A stretch of 64,000 nucleotides of DNA from assembly GCA_946800325.1 (NCBI GenBank), contig OX326957.1, positions 54,679,798 through 54,743,797 on the forward strand, in the 5' to 3' direction. Origin of the DNA: Luzula sylvatica. Its lineage: Eukaryota > Streptophyta > Magnoliopsida > Poales > Juncaceae. A program made the position numbers and the translations under genes. The notes under the pieces are model-generated. The model did no database searches and was not told the origin of the DNA. It saw nothing but the letters and a program-made list of their open reading frames with translations. Positions 22,399-34,419 of this stretch are shown here, one piece after another; within the stretch, counting starts at the first letter, position 1, and each line of letters starts with the position of its first letter.

Positions 22399-23491
22399 TG
22401 TTGGGGAATTTCCTCGACCCCGGGCCCGCGCAGCGGAATGAAGGCCCGGTTCGATTCCCCGATTTCCGAGATCACGCCACGACTTCGAGGGTACGATGCG
22501 AATAGAAGGACAGATTCATACCAGTGCCAAATTGATGGCACACGAAGGGTTGATCGCCGCCTTCTATTTCCTTCGGTGTCACGTTGGTGACTAGCCCGTA
22601 CGTCCCATACCGCACGTCTCCCACCGTTTCGACACGCCTCGGGTTGTCTTCGTGCGTTCCATGCCCGCATGATTCCACAGCCCGTTACTCGATTACTTCT
22701 CCGGTTTGATCACAACGAAGAGCCACATGTGTCGCTCCTCTATCCGTATCCACCGTGAGTCGTAGCACCTCGGTCGCGGATGCACCTGCCTAGACGATGC
22801 ACCGGCGAACTTGCATGATTGCGTTTCGATTCTCTAGACGGAGAAAATTCTTTTCTCCTTCTCTCTCAATCTCTTCGCACTCTTTCATCAAGTGATTAGA
22901 GTCTCTTAATTTCTGGATTAATTCTAAATTAACTCCATTAATTTTCTGGTTGAACTAATCTTATTATTCAACTGGTTGGACTGATGAGAGAGAGAGAAAC
23001 ATCCTATATATACTCCATAGGATAAGGATGGGCCAAAAGGTATGTATATCTTCTATACACCTTTTCAAACAGAAAACTGCATACACCCTTTCAGTAATCT
23101 GTCAGAACGAAAATATTAAATCGTTCCAACCGACTTTGAACATTTACGAAAGTTGTAGATAATCTAATTATCTTTCCAACCCAATTTGGCCCAGCCCAAT
23201 TGGAGTTCGGACCCGAAAGTTACGGCCGTTTTACTGACTGTATGTCAAACTGTCGCACCCTTTCGGTATTTCATTAGAACGATACTGATACGTCGCTCAA
23301 ATGAAATATATTACAACATGAAAGTTCTAGATAATCTCATTATATAACTAACCCAATTTGAACCATTAAAATAGGAGTTTCCTACTGACAGTTATACCAG
23401 TTTTACTAATCTGTTTCGTATGCCCACGAACGCGTACGTTCGTTTGTCCTACGTACCATTTTAGCGATTATCCAAAACTGTATTTCCTTCA
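22399..23491 (-). repeat. 3' LTR of the copia element
   Basis: On the minus strand it starts TGAAGGAAATACAGTTTTGG and ends ...CCCAACA. It is homologous along its length to the solo LTR at 42808-43871 and, for its first ~233 bp, to 29053-29285. Confidence 0.9.
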
Positions 23492-26380
23492 GTCTCCCAC
23501 TCAGTTTCAGATTTACCTAAAAGGTACTCATGTATATCACATATACACTATATTAGAGAATCTGGCCCGCGTATCAAATACGCTAAAGCCATGCACATCC
23601 AATGTGCAAAAACATGCAATCAAGCCCGACATAGTACGACTCGTTGTGTGACCGTGTAGGTTCGTTTAACGATGGCAGTAGGCCGTTTCCATGGCACTAC
23701 AAGCCCATGAGCGGGATCTAGTCACTCCATCATGGCTACCCATGTTAAAACGAAAAATGATTGTGATCATTGTGCCTATCTCGAATAGCGGTTACTAGTT
23801 CTCTTGTTTGCGATATCCGTTAATCAAAAGGCATGGTAATAGTCATCCTTATAATTTGATTAACTATACTTATTCCCCGATTCCGAGTTGATTTAACAAA
23901 TTTCAATCGATATTAACCATTAATATCATTGACTCTGGCCAGAGATTTCGTTAATCGACTCATCGAGCGGCGCCTAAGAGATATCTCTTCCTTTCGGAAT
24001 AAACAATTCCTATCTTGGAGACTCACATTGAATTCCGTGTTTCGGACAATACCCAATGATGACCCTTTTAACTCCCTGTTACGGTGAGCGTAAGATCATA
24101 TCAAAGCATTGTGTTACGCACGTAACGCAATCAGTGATCCCCTCAAGTATGAAGAATCTAAAACCCCATCCGTCACAAGTCCATCTATAATGACTAAACC
24201 ATGTCATGGACTCGCGGCTTTGGTCATATCCAATATATGTAACCTAACATATATCTACGTTCCCGATTCGACAAGCACCTTGTCCCATGATTAGCAAAAC
24301 ATAATCATCTCCTCGGCAAACGTACTAGTGTACGCGTTCAGTCTATCCAATAATAGAAATGCTTCTCTCTTAAGCAAGCTGATCCGCGACTAGGGATGTT
24401 TAGAAATGACACTTTAAGTGTGACGGTTTCGCTGCACATGGTCCTCAACCATGTCGACGTCCACACAAGTTCAAATCAAGGTTCATGTAACAATCATATT
24501 ACACAACCCGCACACTGTTTTCATATAAGGTGAATGCATATTTAATTTAAGTAAACAAAAATTTTAAAAGGAATGCATTCATATGGACTAAGTATTTGGG
24601 TGATACAACGTTTACCTATGGGTATCTCCATACCCATAACCTGCGAGGACTATCGTATTAGATAACTACACTCTACTCTCTTCTTCCTCCTCTAGGTATC
24701 TCCATACCCATAGTCATCGCATGACAGTCACGCGCGACTAGAGAGAGCGGTCTTGTAAACGGGTCCGCACGTTCCCGCTAGTGTTAATCATCATCAGGAT
24801 TGGAACATTTCCAATACCTACGATCACATCTTTTCATAAAATTTCATGGATCAAATGAAATTTTCTGAGTATTGGCTAGAAGTGGTTGTGACCTCGGCAT
24901 TTTTGGCTTGTATTATTGCGTCTCACGCAATAAACAACCATAAATCCGATAACTCGTGACTACTAGAGTTTGGTCATGTATCCTTGATCCATACCACTTC
25001 CTTTTGCGATTAATAACCGCAATATACTCGCCACCGTAAATAGAATCATAAACTATTGGTCTTGTGGAACCTTTTCACATAGCCGTGTTTTCATTTAATC
25101 AAAACATGTACACACTTTGTGATCGAAAGTCGTGCTACATATTTGGACGTGTTTCATCTTTGGAAACTGTTGTTTGTTATAACTCTTTATAACCAACACG
25201 TCCTCCACACCATTATAGATAATAAATCCTGAATTCTTTCGCAAAGTATTCAAGGATAAACTTCACCTCTATCAATACAAATCCCGATGGGTTTTAAATA
25301 TACATAACCATTATGTATATATTTGTATAACCATTATACAATCACAAGAGTTAGTCTCATGTAATCGAATTACATTCAAACTCATGTGATTCCCATGAAT
25401 TTTATTGACGGTGAACTAGACGCTTTATTTGTATGACAGATAGCCACATACATATCATGACAGATATAATAGATCCTAACATCAAATGTAAGGCATCATA
25501 TTATTACTTTTCGCGCTGCTTGATGTCTCACATCGAGCCGTTGAAAATTTCTGCCATTCGACATTTTGATTTATCTCCTCCAAGGAGTTTACATGTTGAA
25601 AACCATTTTCAACAATATGTCGATATATGTGCTATAACATAGAACGAGGAACTTCTTAGATCTATCCTATAGATCTTCACGCTTAATTCATAAGCGGTCT
25701 CGTCTAAATCCTTTGTCGTTACAAGAAATATAACGCAGCTCCCACTAACCTTCATGTGTACACAAAGTTTCCATTCGTTTCGACAATTTTATAACAGTTT
25801 ATAATTTTGTCAAAACGAATATTCCAATTCCGAGAAGCTTTCTCTAATCCATCATATGGATCGTTAAAGCGTGCATATCTTATCCCCGATTCTTATGAAT
25901 CGACAAAACCGTAAGGTTATGTCAAGTACACATCCTTTCATAAAATTTCTGTCAAGAAATTCGGTTTTGACATCCATTTTGCCACATCACATAGTCATAA
26001 TATGCGACCATGGCAAGCAGAATTTCGAGAATGTGAAAGCATGGCAACATGCGAAAACGTTTCTTCATAGTCCGACTATGAATTGCATGAAACTCTTCGC
26101 AAAAAGACTCGCTTTACATATATGCGTATTCCTATCCATGTCGGTTCGTCATCTTGAAAAACCCACTCACATTTCACGGGTCTAACCCAGAAAGTAATGA
26201 AATCAAGTTCCGAACTTGATAATTTACATGGATCGAATCTCAGATTTCATGACACCATGTCATGTGGAATCAACTTTTCATAGCATCCTTGTAGGATATC
26301 GAATCATCATATGATTTCGATCTATCATCATTAGCCTCGATAAATCCGTATTTACCGGCTTATGATATAGCCTACTTGAT

Positions 26381-26761
26381 CTACGAAAAATTCCTTTGTG
26401 TGTTCGACTTGCGTTCATCAACTCTTGATGAAGCCATGTCAACTTTCATCGGTACAATGTTCATTTTCAAATCACGAACTCTTTCGAGATTTATTCTACT
26501 CCCACTAGCCCGCATAGAGATAAATGGCACCAAGTTCCAAACTTGTGCGCATCTAGTCCTCCTCCAAGAAGGCATCTCTTCGAGCCACGAAAATCTCATT
26601 TTCGTCGGGACGTTAGAACTAATACCCTTTAGTTTCCTTAAGGATAAACGAACAATTTCCAGATTTGGGATTGAGTTTAACCGAAACAAATTTCGAAATA
26701 CACTCACATCCTCAAATCTGTACAAGTGACAACTTCGGAACCATTCCGATCCATATATCAT
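26381..26761 (-). pseudogene. Copia polyprotein fragment between integrase and RT
   Basis: The 126-codon minus frame has the acidic/basic linker character seen between integrase and reverse transcriptase (GSRINLERVRD, then MASSRVDERKSN). It has no intact catalytic motif. The assignment rests on position and weak pattern. Confidence 0.45.
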
Positions 26762-27367
26762 ATGGCGTCTTTTGTACCAATTAGAAGGTTTATGATTTAT
26801 ATCTTATATGCAACCATTCATTAGTGCCGCTGTCTCAAGGGCGTATCCCCAAAACATTTTGGGAGATCCTATTGACTTATCATTTATCGAATCATGTCCA
26901 ACATGCGTTCATTTCCTCTTTTCGGACACATCTCAATGTTCCGAATAAAGGCAATCGTGAAACGATTCCACAATCATAAATGATCATCAATATTCATAAC
27001 TCAAATATCGCCTCTTCGATCCTATCGAAAGGTTTAGCTCAAATACTCGACTTCTCGATCCTATCGAAAAGCTTTGATTTTCTTGCTTAGATGATTTCGT
27101 ATTTCGTTTTTGAAACTCTTTGAACCTTTCAAAAGTCTCCGTTTCGGCACGCATTAAATAGATATTTTCATATCTACTTTAACCGTCCATAAACATAACA
27201 AAATACCGATAGCCTCCTCTTGCCTCGGAACTTATCGGAACATTACATCTAAATGTAATTTCCAATAATTCGTTGGATCTTTCTCCAACCTTTGGAGAAT
27301 GATGCCATTGTCATCTTGCCTAATAAATAAGTATCGCATTAATCAATCGAATCTAATTCGGATGATT

Positions 27368-27646
27368 CTAGCAATCCATCATATGGAATCTAGATACGCG
27401 AATCTCGTTTATATGGCCAAGACGGCAATGCCAAAAGAAGCAATCAACCTCTTGGTTTAATCCTCCTCGGATTTCACCATTCTTTGAGTCATTAGTTTGG
27501 ACAACTCTTTGTCCAAACTTTCTGTTTGGAAAACATTTTCCCAAAATACCCTTAGACATACATTTCTTTCGATCCCTTCTTTGAATTACAAGGACATCCA
27601 CGCATCTATATACATTGGATTCCTCGGATACTCCGAGCATCTCCAA
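27368..27646 (-). pseudogene. Copia GAG-pre-integrase fragment
   Basis: The minus frame includes DCFFWHCRLGHINEIRV, the H...H motif of the GAG-pre-integrase region just upstream of integrase in copia polyproteins. The frame is short and bounded by stops, so it is a remnant. Confidence 0.7.
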
Positions 27647-28526
27647 TTCAATTTTAAATCACATCTCATGCAATTTCGGGATCGACTTATCTATCGAATG
27701 CATATGATATTCGGTCACGACGATCAAATCTCGTACCATCAACACACGAGTGTTAATCCAAGACCCATAAGGCGTCTCAAAATTAACCTACTCTTTGAGC
27801 CGCATCGAACCATTCAACGCGCTCTAGCTCTTGAAACTATTTCATGAGCGTTGTGTTTTACTTTCATATACACCCGAATTCTCAAAACAATTTTGAGAAA
27901 TTTGCGTCTATACATGCCACCACAAGGCACGTAATATCGTTCGATTCCTTCTTAAAGTTTATCGAACCCGACTTTCTCTAAAGCCATAGCATTGAGCCCC
28001 GAATCTACCATTTCCGTTTCCAACATGTTCCTTTAAGTCTAAGAACTATTCTTTGACTATCAAGGTTAATAACGGTAATTCTGGCCCAAAAGCCATCTAT
28101 CATATCGATCTCATCGATATATTTGGTGTTGCTTGAAAACATAATTCTAAACGGATGATGAAGATTAACTCCTAACGGTGCGTACTTAATCTATATGCTT
28201 ATATGATGAATATATGATAGTGTTATTTTATCGAATCGATAACCCTCATACCGATACGGGACTCCAAGTCCATAACACTCAAGACCCATATTTTACGATC
28301 CTCCCATAAGTGACTATGGCCGACAAATGAGATCTCGATATTTTAGGTAGGATTAAATCCAATCGTATCCAATACGACTCTTGTTCCTTTATAGAATTTC
28401 GGTGACGAATCGTATCCAATACAATCCATGTTCCGTGTGTGCATTCTATCTATGCCCCGAACTCCAATCGGATTGGCTTGGACGGTTAAGTCATAACCAT
28501 ATCCATCGTATCGTTCAATTGAACTA

Positions 28527-28633
28527 CTCACGTGCCCGACTATGGCCTGAAACCACGTGAGTCCCCAATTAACGCTTACCACCCGCACCAATATATACAA
28601 TAATACGTGCCCGACTATGGCCTGAAACCACGC
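28527..28633. repeat. Direct repeat of a 28-bp word in the copia gag region
   Basis: The word beginning ACGTGCCCGACTATGGCCTG and ending AAACCACG occurs at about 28530-28557 and 28605-28632. Confidence 0.8.
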
Positions 28634-29052
28634 ACTATGTCATATCAATCTCGATGGTTGTGGATATGGAAGGCATTTCCATGACTTAAATATTATGAGG
28701 GATCATGCCATTGCATGTTTCTAAATTCGTGACATAATCATATTATATCACTATCACAAGATTTGTAAATGCATATGATTTCTTTAGGGAGATTAATTAT
28801 TCTAAATAATTAATTATCTAATATGCTAGAATGTTTGATGCCGATCAAATCGATATAAAGAACTCAAAATTCCGAGCTTTGTAGCCAAAGTTATCGCGAA
28901 AACAAAAACAGCATCCAGAGAAGGGTCCGTTATAACGGACTTCCCCATCCGTTGTAACGCAAGGGCCGTGGGGCGCGAGAAAACCTCGCCCGGGACGCGT
29001 CCGGGGCGCCAAAAACTGCCCCCGGGGCGGCAGAAAAACTGTTTTTCTGCAC

Positions 29053-29285
29053 CCTTTCGGTATTTCATTAGAACGATACTGATACGTCGCTCAAATGAAA
29101 TATATTACAACATGAAAGTTCTAGATAATCTCATTATCTAACTAACCCAATTTGAACCATTAAAATAGGAGTTTCCTACTGAAAGTTATACCAGTTTTAC
29201 TAATCTGTTTCGTATGCCCACGAACGCGTACGTTCGTTTGTCCTACGTACCATTTGAGCGATGATCCAAAACTGTATTTCCTTCA
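29053..29285 (-). repeat. Truncated 5' LTR of the copia element
   Basis: Near-identical to the first ~233 bp of the 3' LTR (minus strand) up to ...ACCGAAAGGGTGC. It then switches abruptly to unrelated GC-rich sequence (about 28925-29050) starting with the inverted word GCAGAAAAACTG / TTTTTCTGC. Confidence 0.85.
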
Positions 29286-29534
29286 ATTTGTTGTTACGTT
29301 TTTCGTAAAATTGTATTATATCTTATTCTTATATATTATTATATAATGACACTAATATGGACATTATTATTTGATTAAAAAAATGGGATTTTTTTGTTAT
29401 CATAATATAAAATAATTGTAAAACATATGAATAATCATAGATAAATGAATTCAAATAACTTTATTTTAAGATGATATTATTATTATTATCATACAAATAT
29501 ATAATTGTATTACAATGAAAAACATAATTTACAT

Positions 29535-29564
29535 GCTCGCCGCGTAGCGTGAGTATTCTCCTAG
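29535..29564 (+). mobile_element. Helitron 3' terminus (plus strand)
   Basis: CTCGCCGCGTAGCGTGAG, a GC-rich imperfect hairpin, is followed by TATTCTC and CTAG, with T next (29565). It is similar to the minus-strand end at 31789. The body lies leftwards, across the copia element; the 5' end was not found. Confidence 0.6.
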
Positions 29565-29641
29565 TAGCAATCATTTCAGACAACCAAAAACAGAGTATCA
29601 AAAAAATGGGAGGATCTTTTTAAAATGTATTAAATAAGTTA

Positions 29642-30018
29642 GGGGGCGTTTGGTTCGTGTTTTAAAATCAGTATGCCTTGACATCCATCATTATTTATGT
29701 CATTTTCATGTTTGGTTTAGACGCTAGGCAATAAAATAACGTCATTCACGATGTTCAGGGACATATTTCATAGAATATGATTACCATCAAAATTGATGGA
29801 TTTTCAATATTGCCACGAACATTGTATCTCTTCAACTATTAAATGCTAAAATTATTCTATACAAATTATTTATTTCACAAAAAATTTAAATTTGTAGGAA
29901 AAAAAATTGCATCAAACAAACATGAATATTATATATGTCATCTAATATTATTTCGTGAATAAAATTTCTTGACATACAATATTCAAAGAAATATTTCAAA
30001 ACTCGAATCAAACGGTCC
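29642..30018. mobile_element. MITE with CGTTTGGTTCG ends (PIF/Harbinger- or hAT-like)
   Basis: The left end GGGGGCGTTTGGTTCGTGTT and right end (reverse complement) GGACCGTTTGATTCGAGTTT form imperfect TIRs. A diverged relative lies at 44204-44797 and shares long internal blocks such as TAAATGCTAAAATTATTCTA. A possible TTA/TTG duplication is too weak to fix the superfamily. Confidence 0.6.
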
Positions 30019-30339
30019 TTGGGGTTTTTAGAAAAATGACATTTTTTTTCTTCTTCTTTTGCAATACATTTAAGAGTAGACATTTAAGAAGATTTAAGAG
30101 TAGACATGGAAGTAGTGAGAGAAGAATATGAATACCTACTCATACCCAATCACGAGCCGGCGAGACAGGTCGTAGAATTCTACCACCTCCCCGACAAACT
30201 CAAGCAGGTGGGTTTCTTCTTCATTCTCACAGGTATTTCCTTACTCGTTCAACATATTGACAAAAGCTCCTACAACACTTACGAGGCCAGGACTGCTTTC
30301 GTCGTGTTTATCATCGGAGTTTGGTTCGTAGTGTTTTCG

Positions 30340-30655
30340 TGTTGAATATTTATATAAACTTAATATTAATTAAATATATGTTTTGATATTTATTATTCAA
30401 GTGGAAAATCACATTCACATTGAGAGTTGTAATACATGTATCCAATGATTATAATTATGGATCATGTATTTGAGAACTAGTGCGAGTTAATGATTAGGAG
30501 GTAACGTGATTCGTGTATACATGAACCAATTAACCAATAAATAAATTTCAATTGATGTTTGTAGAAGACGAGAGAAATAGAAATAAAATAAGTATTAATA
30601 AAAATAAAAATAAAATTCTCTTCTTCAAAAGAATATAGTCATATTATCCAAAACA
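30340..30655. mobile_element. Unclassified ~315-bp insertion in the membrane-protein copy
   Basis: Absent at the same place in the 36.2-kb paralog. AT-rich; the right half has an A-rich stretch (about 30565-30615). No clear TIR or target duplication was seen. Confidence 0.6.
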
Positions 30656-30705
30656 TTCCGTTCGTTCTTTGCATGGTTCCAATGGAGATTGACATCGTGC
30701 ACGTG

Positions 30706-30861
30706 GAGTAATGATAGAGACCACGAATTGCCCACACCTGCCACGTGGTAGCTTTCGATTGGCTGTATTTTTTGCACAATTTTAATGCAGTAAATCGGAA
30801 GCTGCCACGTGACAGGTGTGGGCAATTCGTGATCCCTAATTCGTGGTCTCTATCATTACTC
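30706..30861. mobile_element. 156-bp MULE-type MITE with empty site in the paralog
   Basis: Ends are GAGTAATGATAGAGACCACG and its inverse. Inner arms pair further through GCCCACACCTG...CAGGTGTGGGC. The flanks are GTGCACGTG (30697-30705) and GTGCCTGCG (30862-30870). The paralog has GTGCCCGTG once, at about 36452, so these are decayed 9-bp duplications. GAGTAATGATA also begins one end of the 59.4-61.8 kb element. Confidence 0.85.
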
Positions 30862-30927
30862 GTGCCTGCGAGAACTTTTCTTGCAGTGATGTATGTGTTC
30901 GTCCTTCGCATTGATCTTCTCTTCTAA

Positions 30928-31788
30928 AGCTTTCTCTGTGCACGATAATCTCCCATTTGCTCTGATTTGTTTTTCTCTTTTTAATTGTAATTTGTAATTT
31001 GTAACTCTAGTTGGTGTTGTTGGGGAGACAATATACGCTTTAGAACATGATGTGATGGGAATATTTGAGGAATGGAAATTGCGATTTAATAATTTTCTAG
31101 TGTCGTGTGTGTGATTGTTGGTTTATGTTTCCTCAAATTATGATTTTGTGGGCTTAGCCTAGAGTTGATACTGTCTCGGATATATTGTCCCGCACAACCA
31201 AAAAAATATATGAAAAAACTATTCATTGAATACAAATAATAAGTTTCACCCTAAATCTGTTCATTTGCTTCAACCATTGGTGGTTCATCAAGTAAAGCAT
31301 CATTAATTTCATTGACGTTAATTTGACTCGAGTTGTTTTCCTTTACCATTTTTTTGGTATCAAATAGCTTAAAAAACAAACCGACAAGCATTTTGACCAC
31401 TTGATTTTTTTTTTTTGCTTCTCAGATTTTTGGTTTGTATGACTGTTAATTACTCATTTGTGATTTTAATTATTCTGTTGGAAATTTGTCAAAGAACTGA
31501 TTTACAATGGAGGAGATAAATTGAACTGTAAATTAAAATTGAGAACAAATGGTCGGCAAGGTCGAAGTTGGAGATAAAATGAGATTTGGAAAGTGTGAAT
31601 TAGAGAGTTCTTTGAAAATTTAGGAAATTGTAATCTGCAGGGCTCTTTTGTAAAACTACTATTGACTTGCACCAGTCAACAAAAAATCAAATTTGAGCTT
31701 ATATTCTTATCTAGGTTACAACTCATTTTTTCTCATAATTTTGAGTCACAGGAAAATCAACAAAAACTTGGACTTTTATTTCATATAA
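30928..31788. repeat. Duplicated 3' flank of the membrane-protein gene and paralog of the window start
   Basis: 30928-31255 matches 36531-36835, and 31316-31788 matches parts of 1-979. No gene. Confidence 0.8.
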
Positions 31789-31815
31789 CTAGTAGATTAT
31801 CGCGCTTCGCGGCGA
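31789..31815 (-). mobile_element. Helitron 3' terminus (minus strand), at the paralogous site of 980
   Basis: The minus strand reads CTCGCCGCGAAGCGCGATAATCTACTAG with T next: a GC hairpin then CTAG. The flanking word TTATTTCATATAA is the same as at 967-979, where a different Helitron end begins. Confidence 0.62.
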
Positions 31816-32580
31816 GTTTGTTTCATTTGTTTTGTCATACACATAATATTTAGTTTTGAATTTTTTTGAACAAACATAATAATTTGTGAAAATAAAAATC
31901 ATATTGATTAAAAAAATTCAATGATGACATATTCTAATACTATTTTTGAATCTGACAAAATGTGAAATATTTATCTAGTACTTTAATATGGCATAAAAAA
32001 AAACATAAACGCTACTTTAAGATAATAAAATAACATGACATAAATAAAAATAAAAAACATGTTTATTATTGAAAAATAAGAATAACATGACATAAATAAA
32101 AAACATGTTTATTAAATAAAAAATAACATGACATAAATATTTATCTAGTACGATATTTTTAAATTTATATATCTGAAAATAAGAATAAAAAACATTTTAA
32201 AAGTTGAAGAAGTTATTTATGTCTGGTAAATTTTATATTTCATGTTTATTATTGAAAAAAAAAATGTATAAGTTACGTAAGTTATTTGTGTTTGGTAAAT
32301 TGATATTTTTTTTATCATCGTTTTATCAGAGAAAGCCCAAAGTCCCTACCATTGGAAGTCTTGTTTCATGTTTTGTTCCTCTTTTTATCATCGTTTCAGC
32401 TCAAGCTTATCACGACTTAATTTGGACATCTCATAGTTTCAGCTAAACATATACTATATAGTTCTTTTAAGTCGATGATTCCAACTTTACATTAACATGT
32501 GTCCCGCAAGTTTCGAACAATTTCATATATTTTTGCGAATTTTTTGAAAAATTACAAATTTGTACGTGTTTATTGTAATC
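31816..32580. other. AT-rich, probable Helitron body
   Basis: No gene. There are small repeats of ATAACATGACATAAAT at about 32030-32150. The 5' end of the Helitron was not identified. Confidence 0.4.
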
Positions 32581-32690
32581 ACGGAGTGTTTTGAAAAAAA
32601 CATAAAAATAATATATTAAATTTTAAATAATAACAATAAATACATTCATATATATAAAAATTTTGTACGATTCATATAGTAACTATTATT

Positions 32691-32893
32691 TTCGTCATCA
32701 TCCAAGGGTTTGGGAAAAACTCCATCGACACTAACGGCGTCTTGCTCGTCTTTCTTTTCTTTATCATCAGAATTTGGTTAATCAAGCTTTCGTTCTTTCT
32801 TCACATCTTTCCAATGGAGGCCGTGTCTTCTTTCTAACATTGATGAAGATTTTGCGGATATATGTCTTTATGCGCGTTGATCTTCTCTTCTAG
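32691..32893 (+). pseudogene. Decayed small membrane protein gene, 5' truncated
   Basis: Aligns with codons ~18-83 of the 16.06-kb gene: FVIIQGFGKNSIDTNGVLLV, then RIWLIKLSFFLHIFPMEAV, then the RVDLLF-like end in another frame before TAG 32891-32893. It has no start codon and a frameshift after PMEAV. Confidence 0.75.
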
Positions 32894-33520
32894 AACTTTC
32901 GCCATGCATGCTGGTACGTCGTCATATATTCTGCTTCTCTCTGTTTCTTGCATAAGTTGGAAAAAATATAAATTTACAATTGTAATAATCAGATAACTAA
33001 CCCTAAATAATTGTTTAGTGACTTTCTTTGAATTTGATTTACAGTTGTTCGTCTTTTGGTCTTCTTTTCTTGAGATTTTTTGTCACTTACATATATTATT
33101 TTTTGTCGGGTAGTGATTTGGACAAGAACAATTTTGATGGCTGCAGGAAATTAATTCATGCAACCATAAAAAATATTCCTGTCCGAATCAGAAATGGTGA
33201 GATGATGATTGGGACAGGAATAAATTTTATTGTTGCAGAAATTAATGTTCTGCGGCCATAAAAGTATTCCTGTCTGAATCACTACCATTTTTGTCACGTA
33301 CTGCATGTAGTATTGTAATTTGTGGTATTATTGGAAGGACATATAGAGTAGTTCTACACAACATGCTCTCGCAACATACTCTCGTAACATGATATCGATC
33401 TTACGTTGAATATTATATTCACACTGCAAAATTAATTTAACTTAATTCAACATACACCATACAACTCATCGTCCTGCTGTCAATCATGTTGCAAAATCAT
33501 GTTGTGTATAATTTTACTCA

Positions 33521-33524
<4 letters not shown>

Positions 33525-33583
<59 letters not shown>
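33525..33583. repeat. (AT)n microsatellite
   Basis: Long AT run; the paralogous site (about 39797-39807) has only ACATATATATG. Confidence 0.9.
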
Positions 33584-33586
<3 letters not shown>

Positions 33587-33832
33587 CTTCTATCATACAC
33601 CCCTTTCCTTATCATACACCCATTTTCAAGGGTATTTGGAGTAATTATCAATTTATGAATATTTAAGGAATATATTTATCAATTAATGTTTAACTAAATA
33701 GGAATTTTTTGTTGTTCAATTAAACAAAAATCTCCATAAAAGATAAATTTTATGATACACCATTTTACAAATATAATTAATTGCTAAAATACCCAAAATA
33801 CCCTTGTAAAAGGGTGTATGATAGAACTCCCC
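33584..33832. mobile_element. MITE with GGGCTTCTATCATACACCC ends
   Basis: The left end GGGCTTCTATCATACACCC and right end (reverse complement) GGGGAGTTCTATCATACACCC are inverted, about 249 bp apart. The flanks are ATA on both sides. It is absent from the 39.8-kb paralog. Confidence 0.8.
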
Positions 33833-34160
33833 ATAAATATATATGTTACTATATACAAATCATTTCACGAAAATATCTTCAATGACGTCATCTTTTGATA
33901 ATTAATAAGTTAATTAATAAGTAATTAATTCTCATTTGAATTAACAAGTTCGAATTAGCATGCATCTGAATTAACATTTCACAATTAATATTTTTTAAAT
34001 GTTAATTGGATGTTCTTCATGTTAATTAAGTGTGTTAATTAACAAGGAGTGTTGTCATTGAGGATATTTTTGTGAAATATGTTGTACAAGTATAATTTCT
34101 CTATTGAAAGCGTGTAGTAATGTAATTCTTCAGTATAGTTTAGATCTTGTCTTGTAACAA

Positions 34161-34411
34161 AAATAAACTCTATTAATATTTAATAAATATTAATACATAC
34201 GTACTTTAATTTTGTATTAATTAATTATTAATTGAATATTTTTTGTTAATTAATATAATTATTTGGTTAATCCTCAATATCGAGGATGTACGGGAAAACT
34301 GAAAGACATAATAGATGATCGCCTGTTTATTTTATTGATGGCAGTGCCATGTATACTTAGGACGCACCAATGGTGCCACGTGGCGTTTAAGATCGCCTGT
34401 CTGCTGATATT
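34161..34411. other. Intergenic
   Basis: Nothing recognised. Confidence 0.5.
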
Positions 34412-34419
34412 ATTATTAC

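Larger units (their letters stand above)
22399..29285 (-). mobile_element. Decayed Ty1/copia LTR retrotransposon (minus strand)
   Basis: The outer ends are TG...CA, flanked by 5-bp duplications ATTTG (22394-22398 and 29286-29290). In minus orientation the 3' LTR is 22399-23491 (1093 bp), preceded by a purine-rich tract (GAGTGGGAGAC). Only the first ~233 bp of the 5' LTR remain (29053-29285). The order on the minus strand is 5' LTR piece, gag region (about 28-29 kb), GAG-pre-integrase (27.4-27.6 kb), then an RNase-H-like EYIA motif near 25.0 kb. Integrase before RT/RNase H fits Ty1/copia. The coding region is broken throughout; no frame exceeds about 126 codons. No tRNA-Met primer-binding sequence is seen next to the 5' LTR piece. 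Confidence 0.88.
30106..30927 (+). pseudogene. Small membrane protein paralog split by two insertions
   Basis: Homologous to 36180-36530. The first 79 codons are intact (MEVVREEYEYLLIPNHEPAR ... GVWFVVFSC). The frame then stops where about 315 bp of foreign DNA enters (about 30340-30655). Homology resumes at GTTCGTTCTTTGCATGGTTCC, is interrupted again by a 156-bp MITE (30706-30861), and resumes to the FVLRIDLLF end and stop at 30925-30927. About 11 codons that the paralog has (around ASMEILEM) are missing. Flanking sequence up to about 31255 is also duplicated with 36530-36835. A truncated 79-aa protein could still be made; function unknown. Confidence 0.85.
32581..34160. repeat. Segmental duplication, copy 1 (with 38862-40155)
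   Basis: High similarity to 38862-40155 through the decayed membrane-protein gene and its downstream DNA. It contains an (AT)n tract plus MITE that copy 2 lacks; copy 2 has an 18-bp-TSD retroposed insert that copy 1 lacks. Confidence 0.9.

Noticed and set aside
26376..26729. 117-codon plus-strand frame in the copia element
   Set aside because: It lies on the non-coding strand of the retroelement, opposite a copia fragment.
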